From assembly GCF_030657335.1 (NCBI RefSeq), contig NZ_CP131039.1, positions 434,001 to 498,000 on the forward strand: DNA of 64,000 nt, written 5' to 3'. The translations under genes were made by a program, and so were the position numbers. Source of the DNA: Croceibacterium aestuarii. Its GTDB lineage: Bacteria; Pseudomonadota; Alphaproteobacteria; Sphingomonadales; Sphingomonadaceae. Below are positions 56,714 through 64,000 of this stretch, in pieces. Position 1 is the stretch's first letter; each line of letters starts with the position of its first letter. Under the pieces are notes generated by a model. The model was not told where the DNA came from. It searched no databases and saw nothing but the letters and a program-made list of their open reading frames with translations.

Positions 56714-57250
56714 ATGGCGATAGCAGTTGGCGGAGGCGGCGAAGAACGGCCGATGTCCGACATCAACACCACGCCGCTGGTGGACGTGATGCTCGTGCTT
56801 CTGATCATCTTCCTGATCACCGTCCCGGTGGCCTTGCAGACGGTCGAGAAGCTGAAGATCCCGGTCTTCCAGGCCGCTGAAACGAAGGACAAGGCCGAGA
56901 ACCTGCTTATCACCGTCACAACGACGGACGCGCAGGGCCGCACGCCGACGCTTTCCCAGTCGGACTATTCCGGCGCAACGCGCAGCGGCAAGTGCCGGGT
57001 GTTCTTCAACAACGTGACCCCGGTGGATTCGACGGAACTCTACGACAAGGCGTTCGAGCGGCTCGACGGCATCGTCCAGCGCGAAGGCGGCGTTGAGGCG
57101 ATCATGCAGGACCCGGAGAAGATCCCGCAGGTCATCATCCGCGCCGACGTCAACACGCCGTGGCGCTGCGTGGCCGGCACGATCTTCAACGTCCAGGCTG
57201 CTGGCTATCCGACGGTTGGATTCATCTCCAATCCGCGGCCGCTGAGCTGA
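56714..57250 (+). CDS. exbD: ExbD/TolR biopolymer transport protein, first copy
   Basis: 178 residues. [25 protein letters not shown] carries the conserved membrane Asp (near residue 26). The periplasmic domain is longer than in usual ExbD and has a cysteine pair ([16 protein letters not shown]). 82 bp after exbB. Two different exbD genes in a row are typical of the sphingomonad/xanthomonad Ton system. Confidence 0.94.
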   Translation: MAIAVGGGGEERPMSDINTTPLVDVMLVLLIIFLITVPVALQTVEKLKIPVFQAAETKDKAENLLITVTTTDAQGRTPTLSQSDYSGATRSGKCRVFFNNVTPVDSTELYDKAFERLDGIVQREGGVEAIMQDPEKIPQVIIRADVNTPWRCVAGTIFNVQAAGYPTVGFISNPRPLS

Positions 57251-57283
57251 GCCGGACCGAGAGCAATTCAGGAGTAACACGCA

Positions 57284-57718
57284 ATGGCAATGTCTGGCGG
57301 TAGCGACGACGGCCAACCGATGATGGAAATGAACACGACGCCGCTGATCGACGTCATGCTCGTGCTCCTCATCATGCTGATCTTCACGCTTCCTCCGGTG
57401 ACGAACGCGGTCAATATCGACCTCCCGTCGCCGAGCCCCAACGAAACCCCGCCGCCGGTCGACCCCGTGGTGAACAAGCTGGTGTTGACGCCCACCAACG
57501 AGATCCTGTGGAACGGCGAACCCATCTCGCCGGGCGGCCTCGCCGCCAATCTGCAGACATCGCTGCAACTGCCGACCGAACCGGAGCTGCAGTTCGAGCC
57601 GGAAGCAGAGGCGAGCTACGATCTTTCGGCCCAGGTGCTGAACATCATCAAAGGCTCGGGCGTGACCAAGTTCGGCTTCGTCGGCAACGAGAAGTACCGC
57701 GCTTTCGGCAAGGATTAG
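57284..57718 (+). CDS. exbD: ExbD/TolR biopolymer transport protein, second copy
   Basis: 144 residues. [34 protein letters not shown] with the conserved membrane Asp, then a short periplasmic domain (NILWNGEPIS-like segment, YDLSAQVLNIIKGSGVTKFGFVGNE). Follows the first exbD by 33 bp; the operon ends at a strong terminator. Confidence 0.94.
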   Translation: MAMSGGSDDGQPMMEMNTTPLIDVMLVLLIMLIFTLPPVTNAVNIDLPSPSPNETPPPVDPVVNKLVLTPTNEILWNGEPISPGGLAANLQTSLQLPTEPELQFEPEAEASYDLSAQVLNIIKGSGVTKFGFVGNEKYRAFGKD

Positions 57719-57741
57719 TCCAGGCCACAGACCAACAAGCG

Positions 57742-57772
57742 AAAAGGGGCGGAGGGATCCGCCCCTTTTTTT
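57742..57772 (+). terminator. Terminator of tonB-exbB-exbD-exbD
   Basis: AAAAGGGGCGG (57742-57752) pairs with CCGCCCCTTTT (57759-57769), then further T. Placed 23 bp after the last exbD stop. Confidence 0.92.
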
Positions 57773-57801
57773 GTGAACGTCCGGCGCTGAGCCCATCCGA
57801 C

Positions 57802-60270
57802 TCAGTCTTCGCTTTCGTCCGGCCAGAGATCGTCGACGGGCGCCTCCACCCGCATGGCCGCCCCCGCCAGCGCCTCCGCTTCGAACAGCAGCTCTTCGTC
57901 GACCGCACCTTGTGGCAGGCTTTCGCGGCCGATCATCACCATCACCGGCACCGCCAACGGACTGACGCGCTCGAGCCGCACGTGGACGAGCCGCGCCGCG
58001 GCGCTGTCGAGCAGATCGCCGAGCCTGCCGATGTCGGTCATCCGCTCACGGGCATCGGCCCACGCGGCCTCGAGCAGCACATGACCGGGCTCGTACTTGC
58101 GCAGCACGTCGTAGATGAGGTCGGTCGAGAAGGTTACCTGCTTGCCGCTCTTGCGCTTGCCCGGGTGTTGCCGCTCCACCAGCCCGGAAATGACCGCCAC
58201 TTCGCGAAAAGCGCGACGCAGTAGGTGCGAATTCTGCACCCAGTCGACGAATTCGTGCGCCAGGATGTCCGGCGAAAGCAGCGCCGCCGGGTCTTCCACC
58301 GCCTTGAGGCCCCAGACTGCGAGCGAATAGTCGTTGGCGACGAAGCCGCCCGGCATCAGCCCGCGCTCTTCCATGCGCTTGGTGATCAGCATGCCAAGCG
58401 ACTGGTTCGCGTTCCACCCGGTGAAGGTATAATAGACGGTGTACTCGCGCTGCGCGTGCGGAAAGCTCTCGACCAGCAGCGAATCCGGCCCTGGCATGGC
58501 GCTGCGCCAGTCCTGCACCTCGAGCCATTCGCGGACATCGTCGGGAAAACGGCCCCATCCGGCGCGGTCGACCAACATCGCCCGCACCCGATCGGCAAGG
58601 TGGGTGGTGAGCGGCAATCTCAGGCCCATGTAGCTCGGGATCTGTCCGGCGCGCTTCGCGGCGCGGACCACCAGCTCGAGATCTTTGAGCGCCTCGACCT
58701 CAAGGTCCATCCCGGCAAAGCGGATCGTGTCTCCGGGGCCGAGCGAAGCCGCAAAGGCCTCTTCCACCTTGCCGAGCGAGCGGCCGTTGCGGAATCGAAT
58801 CTCGATCATTTCGGAATCGACGATGATGCCGGCGTTCATCCGGTGACGCTGGGCATGCTGCGGATGCGTCAGGCGCCACAGTCCGGCCTCGTCGCGCACG
58901 ATGCGGCGAAACTTGTCGTAGGCCTCGAGCGCATAGCCCCCGGTGGCGACGAAGTGCAGCACACGTTGCCAGGTCGGTGCGTCGAGCCAGGCAAAGGCGA
59001 GGCTCGACCGCACCTCCGCGAGCAGCGCGGCTTCTTCGAACGGCGCAGCGCAAGCGCAGGTCATGACGTGCTGGGCGAGGACGTCGAGCCCACCGGGGCG
59101 AAAGTCCTCTCCGTCGCGCTGGCCCTGATCCACCGCATCTTTGGCGGCAGTGGCCTCGAGGAACTCGAACCTGTTGCCCGGCACCAGCACCGCTCGGCTC
59201 GGCTGATCGAGGCGGTGATTGGCGCGCCCGATGCGCTGGAGCAGGCGACTCGACCCTTTCGGCGCACCCATCTGCACCACGCAGTCGATATCGCCCCAGT
59301 CGACGCCGAGGTCGAGGCTGGCGGTGGCGACCAGGGCGCGCAATTCCCCGCGCGCCATCGCGCCCTCGACCTTGCGGCGCGCTTCTTTCGACAGCGAGCC
59401 GTGGTGGATGCCGATCGGCAGCGTGTCTTCGTTGGCATCCCACAGCTGCTCGAAGATCAATTCGGCGAGGAAGCGGGTATTGGCGAAGATCAAGGTCGTC
59501 CGCCCCTGCTTGACGAGCCGGTAGAGCTGCGGGATCGCCCAGATCGCCGCGTGGCCGCCCCACGGCACGCTGGCCTCTTCAGGCAACAAAATCTCGACCT
59601 CGGGCGCGGCCCCCTTCTCGCCTTCAACCAGCTCGACCGCGTCGATCTCGCCCCACGGCGCCAGCCAGGCGCGAAACCCCTCGACGTCGGCCACGGTGGC
59701 GGAAAGCGCGGCGCGTTGGAGGTCGGGGGCGATCGCCTGCAGCCGGCTGAGCGCAAGCGCCAGCAGGTCGCCGCGCTTGCCGGTGGCGAAGGCATGGATT
59801 TCGTCGATCACGACCCGCTTGAGCCCACGAAACAGCGCATAGCTGTCCGGGTAGCTTAGCAGCAGCGAGAGGCTTTCCGGCGTGGTCAGAAGGATGTGCG
59901 GCGGGCGGCTGCGCTGGCGCTTCTTGCGGTCCGACGGGGTATCGCCGCTGCGTGTTTCGATGCGGATGGGCAAGCCCATGTCCTCGACCGGGGCGACGAG
60001 GTTGCGCTGCACGTCGTGCGCCAGCGCCTTGAGCGGCGAGACGTAGAGCGTGTGCAATCCGTCGTCCGCAGGTGGCCCCCGCGACGGACAGAAGTCCGCC
60101 AGCGTCGGAAGAAACCCGGCCAGCGTCTTGCCGGCACCGGTGTCGGCCACGAGCAGGGCATGCTTGCCCGCATCGCTCGCCGCGAGCATTTCCGCCTGAT
60201 GCCGGCGCACACGCCAGCCGCGTCCAGCGAACCACGCGGCAATTTCGGCGGGGATGGAAGGCTCAGGCAT
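57802..60270 (-). CDS. Ligase-associated DNA damage response DEXH-box helicase (Lhr family)
   Basis: 822 residues. Walker A LVADTGAGKTLAGFLPTLADF near residue 40, DEIH box VIDEIHAFATGKRG, motif LLTTPESLSLLLSY, helicase C with GIHHGSLSKEARRKVEGAMARGELRALVATASLDLGVDWGDIDCVVQMGAPKGSSRLLQRIGRANH. A long Lhr-core C-terminal domain follows. The family (TIGR04121 type) normally sits with a DNA ligase, an exonuclease and the PdeM phosphoesterase. None of these is beside it here; it converges on the exbD operon. Confidence 0.94.
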   Translation of the reverse strand: MPEPSIPAEIAAWFAGRGWRVRRHQAEMLAASDAGKHALLVADTGAGKTLAGFLPTLADFCPSRGPPADDGLHTLYVSPLKALAHDVQRNLVAPVEDMGLPIRIETRSGDTPSDRKKRQRSRPPHILLTTPESLSLLLSYPDSYALFRGLKRVVIDEIHAFATGKRGDLLALALSRLQAIAPDLQRAALSATVADVEGFRAWLAPWGEIDAVELVEGEKGAAPEVEILLPEEASVPWGGHAAIWAIPQLYRLVKQGRTTLIFANTRFLAELIFEQLWDANEDTLPIGIHHGSLSKEARRKVEGAMARGELRALVATASLDLGVDWGDIDCVVQMGAPKGSSRLLQRIGRANHRLDQPSRAVLVPGNRFEFLEATAAKDAVDQGQRDGEDFRPGGLDVLAQHVMTCACAAPFEEAALLAEVRSSLAFAWLDAPTWQRVLHFVATGGYALEAYDKFRRIVRDEAGLWRLTHPQHAQRHRMNAGIIVDSEMIEIRFRNGRSLGKVEEAFAASLGPGDTIRFAGMDLEVEALKDLELVVRAAKRAGQIPSYMGLRLPLTTHLADRVRAMLVDRAGWGRFPDDVREWLEVQDWRSAMPGPDSLLVESFPHAQREYTVYYTFTGWNANQSLGMLITKRMEERGLMPGGFVANDYSLAVWGLKAVEDPAALLSPDILAHEFVDWVQNSHLLRRAFREVAVISGLVERQHPGKRKSGKQVTFSTDLIYDVLRKYEPGHVLLEAAWADARERMTDIGRLGDLLDSAAARLVHVRLERVSPLAVPVMVMIGRESLPQGAVDEELLFEAEALAGAAMRVEAPVDDLWPDESED

Positions 60271-60506
60271 GGCTCAAGTCCATCCCTAGCGCGTAACGCG
60301 GACAGTCACGAAAGCGAAATTCGCTGCCGCTGTCGGCCCGGCGAATTCGCCGAATCGCATTGCCCCCGCGCCGGAGCGGGAAACACGGCGGCCCGTTCGC
60401 TCGTTGCGCTGTTGTACACTCCCCCTCCCCGGGGATCGGCCGCCGGAGGTTCTGTCTCCCTCCCGCCGCCGTTTGCATTGAGGCAGCACTCCAGAGGAGA
60501 CCGGCC

Positions 60507-61367
60507 ATGGCCGACCGCTACCAATCCAATCGACCCTATCGCGAGCGCTCCGACCGCGCGCCCGACTACGACGACCCGCGCGGGTATCGCCAGCAGGACC
60601 AGTTCTCGTCCGCCGCTGACGATGCCCCCGATGGATACCATCAGAGCTACGGCCAGATGGGCGAAGCCGGCTACCCGCGCGAGAATTATCAGGCCGAGCC
60701 GCGATACGAAACCGGATGGAACCGCAATGAACGTTATGGCGCCGGCGAAGCGGGATACTCGCGGCGTGAAGAACCACGCGGCCAGACCGCCTATCGTCCT
60801 GGCCGATACCAGCCCGCGGGGCGGGGCTTCGCCAGCTTCACGACCGAGGACCAGGGCGGCCGCGATTTCAGCGCTCCCACGCGGCGCCGCGGTTACGGCA
60901 GCTATGACGCGCGGATGGGTGTTCGCCCGACTTACGGCTATGGCGGCGGCGAGCAGCTCGACCGCGACGGCCGTCTCGACGACTACAGCGGCTTCGACGG
61001 CCATCGCGGCTGGTTCGACCGCGCCAGCGACGAGGTTGCGAGCTGGTTCGGCGACGACAGCGCCGCGCGCAGGCGCGAGATGGACCATCGCGGACGCGGT
61101 CCGCAGAACTATACCCGCTCCGACGAGCGGATTCTCGAAGACGCCTGCGACAACCTGACCGATGACTGGGCGGTCGACGCCCGGAACATTCAGGTCACCG
61201 TGAAGGACGGCGAAGTCACACTCGACGGCACCGTACCGAGCCGTAATCAGAAGCGGCGCGCCGAAGACTGTGTCGACTGCATCTCCGCGGTCGGCCACGT
61301 TCAGAATAACCTTCGCGTACAGGAGCGCCGCGAAGCCCCTGCCGAACGTGCCCCTTCGGGCAAGTGA
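60507..61367 (+). CDS. BON-domain protein with low-complexity N-terminus
   Basis: 286 residues. The first 190 are tyrosine-, arginine-, glycine- and glutamine-rich (YQSNRPYRERSDRAPDYDD...) and probably disordered, including SWFGDDSAARRREMDHRGRGP (a SWFG segment often preceding BON domains). The BON domain follows: SDERILEDACDNLTDDWAVDARNIQVTVKDGEVTLDGTVPSRNQKRRAEDCVDCISAVGHVQNNL (about 205-272). BON domains bind phospholipid; such proteins relate to envelope stress. GAGGAGA precedes ATG 60507. Confidence 0.88.
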   Translation: MADRYQSNRPYRERSDRAPDYDDPRGYRQQDQFSSAADDAPDGYHQSYGQMGEAGYPRENYQAEPRYETGWNRNERYGAGEAGYSRREEPRGQTAYRPGRYQPAGRGFASFTTEDQGGRDFSAPTRRRGYGSYDARMGVRPTYGYGGGEQLDRDGRLDDYSGFDGHRGWFDRASDEVASWFGDDSAARRREMDHRGRGPQNYTRSDERILEDACDNLTDDWAVDARNIQVTVKDGEVTLDGTVPSRNQKRRAEDCVDCISAVGHVQNNLRVQERREAPAERAPSGK

Positions 61368-61426
61368 CCCAGGTTGTGGCAAGCCGGAATGGGGAGCGCT
61401 TGGGCGCCCCCCTCTCGGCCCCGCAG

Positions 61427-62014
61427 TCAATCCTCGATCGCGTAGTGGATGGGCTTGAAGCTACCGCCATTCGACGCATAGGCCGAACAGGCGGTCAAGC
61501 CGACGACGAGATCCATGGCCGCTCGCAAGCGGATGTAATCGCCGGGCCTGCTGACCGGAGAATCGACCCGCAGCGTCCCGTCCGGCGCGACCGGCACGTT
61601 CATGAACAGGTTGAACGCGCAGGGAATCGCGTCCGCTTCCACGCCCCACGGTCCGAGGGCCGCAGCGAGGTTGCCGAAGCAGCCGCGGTGAACCGGCTGG
61701 TCTGGGTAGAAATGCCGGAAGGTGGCCTCGCTACACGGGGTCAACAGGAAATCGTGGCTGCCAACGGTGTCCTCGACGATCTCAAGCATCGGGTTGGAGC
61801 GGTTGGACCATAAACGGTTGCCGGTGGAGAGCCGAATCGTCTCTTCGTAATCGAAGGTACGCCCGTTGGAGACGGCTTCGCGCACGTCAGTTGCCCCGAA
61901 ACAGAGCAAGTCCGACACCTGCACCCCTTGCGGGTCGATGACCTTGAGCACCTGGCCTTGGCGCAGCTCGAACGCCACGCCGCTGCGCGGTGCAATCTCG
62001 ACGATCTCGCTCAC
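61427..62014 (-). CDS. DUF1989 (urea carboxylase-associated) family protein
   Basis: 195 residues. IDPQGVQVSDLLCFGATDVREAVSNGRTFDYEETIRLSTGNRLWSNRSNPML, TPCSEATFRHFY...HRGCFGNLA and CAFNLFMNVPV are the DUF1989 signature, including Cys/His residues that can bind metal. In other bacteria such genes accompany urea amidolyase or guanidine metabolism. Here it overlaps the upstream GntA-like gene by 4 bp (ATGA), making a two-gene operon. Confidence 0.9.
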   Translation of the reverse strand: MSEIVEIAPRSGVAFELRQGQVLKVIDPQGVQVSDLLCFGATDVREAVSNGRTFDYEETIRLSTGNRLWSNRSNPMLEIVEDTVGSHDFLLTPCSEATFRHFYPDQPVHRGCFGNLAAALGPWGVEADAIPCAFNLFMNVPVAPDGTLRVDSPVSRPGDYIRLRAAMDLVVGLTACSAYASNGGSFKPIHYAIED

Positions 62015-62691
62015 GCGGCGCGGGGATCGCGGAAGGGGCAGCGCCAGTCTTCTTCCACCGGGCGGCCGGAATATTGCCGCGCCTCGCTGGCTTCGCCGTG
62101 CCGCGCGAGCATCGGGTTCGGGCTTCCGGCCAAGTCAACATCGCGCTCGAGAATGCGCTCGCGCATGCGCTCATAGGTGCCGTCCTGCCGCAACTGCTCG
62201 AACTGGTCGTGCAGGTTGAACACCAGGATCGGATGGGGGAAGCGCCGCGCCGGCCGACTGGCCCGGGGGTGCAATCCGACCACGAAGAACGCTTCCCCGC
62301 CAAAGCTCAGCGAGAAATGCGGATCCTTGGGATTGGGGCTGACGCGCTCGTCATACGGCTGGCCGCACCACTCGTCCTTGTCGGCCAGCGATTGGATGCG
62401 CTGCCACATCGCGGTCTCGAACTCGTGCTCGTCCAGATCGCGCGGCCCTTCGAAGGCGATGGCGAGGCTGCGCAAGCCGCCCGGGTCGCGTTTGTAGCCA
62501 TGCGCCCAGTCGATCAGTTCGCGGTGAATGCGGACGTCGTCCCAGGCGCTGGTGAGGTCGTGGCACGTCACGAGCTTGAGCGTTCCGCGCGCCAAAGCCG
62601 ACTTGGCCCCCACGCAGGGAAAGGCCGGGTCGGCAATAAAATCGCGAATTTCCTGAACCGCCACTGCGGGCGGGTCGAACAAGCTGGTCAT
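62011..62691 (-). CDS. YqcI/YcgG (GntA-like) family protein, putative heme-dependent N-hydroxylase
   Basis: 226 residues from MTSLFDPPAVAVQEIRDFI. FPCVGAKSALARGTLKL, WAHGYKRDPGGLRSLAIAFEGPRDLDEHEFETAMWQRIQSLADKD and DPHFSLSFGGEAFFVVGLHPRASRPARRFPHPILVFNLHDQFEQLR are family signatures; FVVGLHP...ARRF carries the putative heme-ligating residues. Characterised relatives (pre-guanitoxin N-hydroxylase GntA, N-hydroxyarginine-forming DcsA) oxidise guanidino nitrogens. Whether this one acts on arginine or another guanidine is inference. No biosynthetic cluster surrounds it. Confidence 0.85.
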   Translation of the reverse strand: MTSLFDPPAVAVQEIRDFIADPAFPCVGAKSALARGTLKLVTCHDLTSAWDDVRIHRELIDWAHGYKRDPGGLRSLAIAFEGPRDLDEHEFETAMWQRIQSLADKDEWCGQPYDERVSPNPKDPHFSLSFGGEAFFVVGLHPRASRPARRFPHPILVFNLHDQFEQLRQDGTYERMRERILERDVDLAGSPNPMLARHGEASEARQYSGRPVEEDWRCPFRDPRAA

Positions 62692-62770
62692 GTCTCGGAT
62701 TCCTGAAGGATGTGACCAAACTACGCCGCAACCTGCCGAAAGGTTCCTTTCGAGAGCCGAAAAAGCCTGA

Positions 62771-64000
62771 CTAATGCGGGGCTTGCGCTCCACGCGAGAG
62801 TCCCGAGGCGGCGAGCTGCTCGTCGATCTGCGCCATCAGGCGCTGAAGACCCGCTTCGGTCTCGCTCTCGGCCCGGGCGACAAGCACATCCTGGGTGTTC
62901 GAGGCGCGCAGCAGCCACCAGCCGTCCGCGCTCGTCACGCGCACGCCGTCGGTATCGTTTACATCGGCGTCGGTCTCGCCGAGCCTCTCCTTTACTTCGT
63001 CGATTACCGCGAACTTGCGGCTCTCGTCGACCTGGAAGCGCATTTCCGGGGTGTTTACGAGGTCGGGCATCGCCCCGCGCAGCTGCGTCACCGTCTTGCC
63101 GAGCCGCGCGGAGGCGGCGATCAGCCGGATCGCGGCGTACAGCGCGTCGTCGAAGCCGTAGTACGTGTCGGCGAAGAACACGTGACCGCTCATTTCCCCC
63201 GCCAACGGGGCCCGCGTCTCCTTCATCTTGGATTTGATCAGACTATGGCCGGTGTTCCACATCAGCGGCTGGCCGCCGAGCTCGGCGACCCGGTCGAACA
63301 GCGCCCGGCTCGCCTTGACGTCGGCGATGATGGTCGCCCCGGGAAGTCTATCTAAGAGGTCTTCCGCATAGATCATCAGCAGCTGATCGCCCCAGATAAT
63401 GCGGCCTTCGCCGTCGATCGCGCCGATGCGGTCGCCGTCGCCGTCGAAAGCAACTCCGAAGTCGAGGTTCTTCTCGGCGACGAGCGCCTGAAGGTCCTCG
63501 AGGTTTTCCGGAACGGTTGGATCGGGATGATGATTGGGAAAGTTTCCATCGACCTCGGTGTAGAGGCAGAAGTGCTCGCCCGGCAGGCGCGCGACGAGCG
63601 CTTCGAGCGCGGGACCGGCGGCGCCGTTGCCGGCATCCCAGCCGACGCGCATGGCCGAAAGCGTGGCGGCATCGATGCCCTCGAGACCAGCGAGCAGCGC
63701 CTCGATATAATCGCCGAGCATCTCGTGCGAGCTGACCTCGCCGGTTCCGTCGAGCCAGGCGCCGTCCGCAGCCAACCGGCCGACCTTCTGGATGTCCTCC
63801 CCGAAGAACGGCCGACCCTGAAACACCATCTTGAAGCCGTTATAGTTGGCGGGATTGTGGCTGCCGGTTATCTGAATGCCGCCATCCACCTGCTCTAGCG
63901 CCGCCTCGGCGTAATAGAGCATCGGGGTCGGCCCCATGCCGACCCGCACGACGTCGCAGCCGCTGGAGGTCAGCCCCTCGATCAGCGCATGCTCGAGCAT
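62771..64000 (-). CDS. Phosphomannomutase/phosphoglucomutase (partial, 5' end outside the window)
   Basis: 409 codons to the stop at 62771; the N-terminus lies beyond 64000. Active-site serine loop ITGSHNPANYNGFKM, metal-binding DFGVAFDGDGDRIGA, sugar-binding GEMSGHVFFADTYYGFDDALYAAI and C-terminal RASNTQDVLVARAES are clear. AlgC/ManB-type enzyme making hexose-1-phosphates for polysaccharides and glycolipids. About 50-60 N-terminal residues are missing by comparison with the family. The first Met at the window edge is internal. Confidence 0.95.
   Translation of the reverse strand: MLEHALIEGLTSSGCDVVRVGMGPTPMLYYAEAALEQVDGGIQITGSHNPANYNGFKMVFQGRPFFGEDIQKVGRLAADGAWLDGTGEVSSHEMLGDYIEALLAGLEGIDAATLSAMRVGWDAGNGAAGPALEALVARLPGEHFCLYTEVDGNFPNHHPDPTVPENLEDLQALVAEKNLDFGVAFDGDGDRIGAIDGEGRIIWGDQLLMIYAEDLLDRLPGATIIADVKASRALFDRVAELGGQPLMWNTGHSLIKSKMKETRAPLAGEMSGHVFFADTYYGFDDALYAAIRLIAASARLGKTVTQLRGAMPDLVNTPEMRFQVDESRKFAVIDEVKERLGETDADVNDTDGVRVTSADGWWLLRASNTQDVLVARAESETEAGLQRLMAQIDEQLAASGLSRGAQAPH

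Overview
The window is GC-rich and almost entirely coding. The gene set points to an alphaproteobacterium of the Sphingomonadales, probably close to Erythrobacteraceae or Sphingomonadaceae. Pointers are a bacterial serine palmitoyltransferase with its own acyl carrier protein (sphingolipids replace LPS in this group), a DivK-type cell-cycle regulator, an alphaproteobacterial single-cysteine DksA, remnants of an RcGTA-like gene transfer agent, and a TonB-ExbB-ExbD-ExbD cluster. I found no rRNA, tRNA or CRISPR array. Genus-level assignment is inference; no database search was possible.

Layout. 1-7 kb: malic enzyme (cut by the left edge), mutS, a DUF202 membrane protein, cobalamin adenosyltransferase, a HIG1-like membrane protein and gluQRS. 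7.3-19.1 kb: an HNH endonuclease, kynurenine-pathway genes kynU and kynA separated by a pair of mirror-image hairpins, an oligopeptide-type solute-binding lipoprotein, PilZ, dksA, a Sel1 protein, a run of small-metabolism genes (DUF482 acyltransferase, GDPD, RidA, HAD, DUF3572), then divK-acp-spt. 19.1-26.4 kb: a rhodanese under a palindromic operator, a YqaA membrane protein, a collapsed gene transfer agent locus (intact small terminase, truncated large terminase, 3' remnant of the last GTA gene), sodC, queC, hslO, argF and argD. 26.4-33.4 kb: a double cold-shock protein, terC and three followers including a sterol-desaturase-like enzyme, an OmpA porin with a 27-proline linker, and amtB-glnK under a clear sigma-54 promoter.

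33.5-36.1 kb is an IS1595-family element with perfect 24-bp inverted repeats and a 16-bp target duplication. It carries five short passenger genes beside its transposase, one with a HEPN-like RX4H motif. 36.1-45.4 kb: an EEP-family nuclease, a PNPOx-like protein, prfC, a repeat-rich insertion with two orphan genes, pheT-pheS and an AraC regulator. 45.6-54.8 kb: rplT-rpmI, a hisN-like phosphatase, a large putative outer-membrane protein, a cupin lipoprotein, prs, glpX, hom and several secreted proteins of unknown function. 55-64 kb: tonB-exbB-exbD-exbD, a ligase-associated Lhr-type helicase, a BON-domain protein, a two-gene operon of a GntA-like (YqcI/YcgG) putative N-hydroxylase with a DUF1989 protein, and a phosphomannomutase cut by the right edge.

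Most of the window is core chromosome. The accessory and most informative places are the GTA scar (20.4-21.9 kb), the IS1595 element with cargo (33.5-36.1 kb), the repeat and orphan block between prfC and pheT (39.0-40.9 kb), and the GntA/DUF1989 operon (61.4-62.7 kb).
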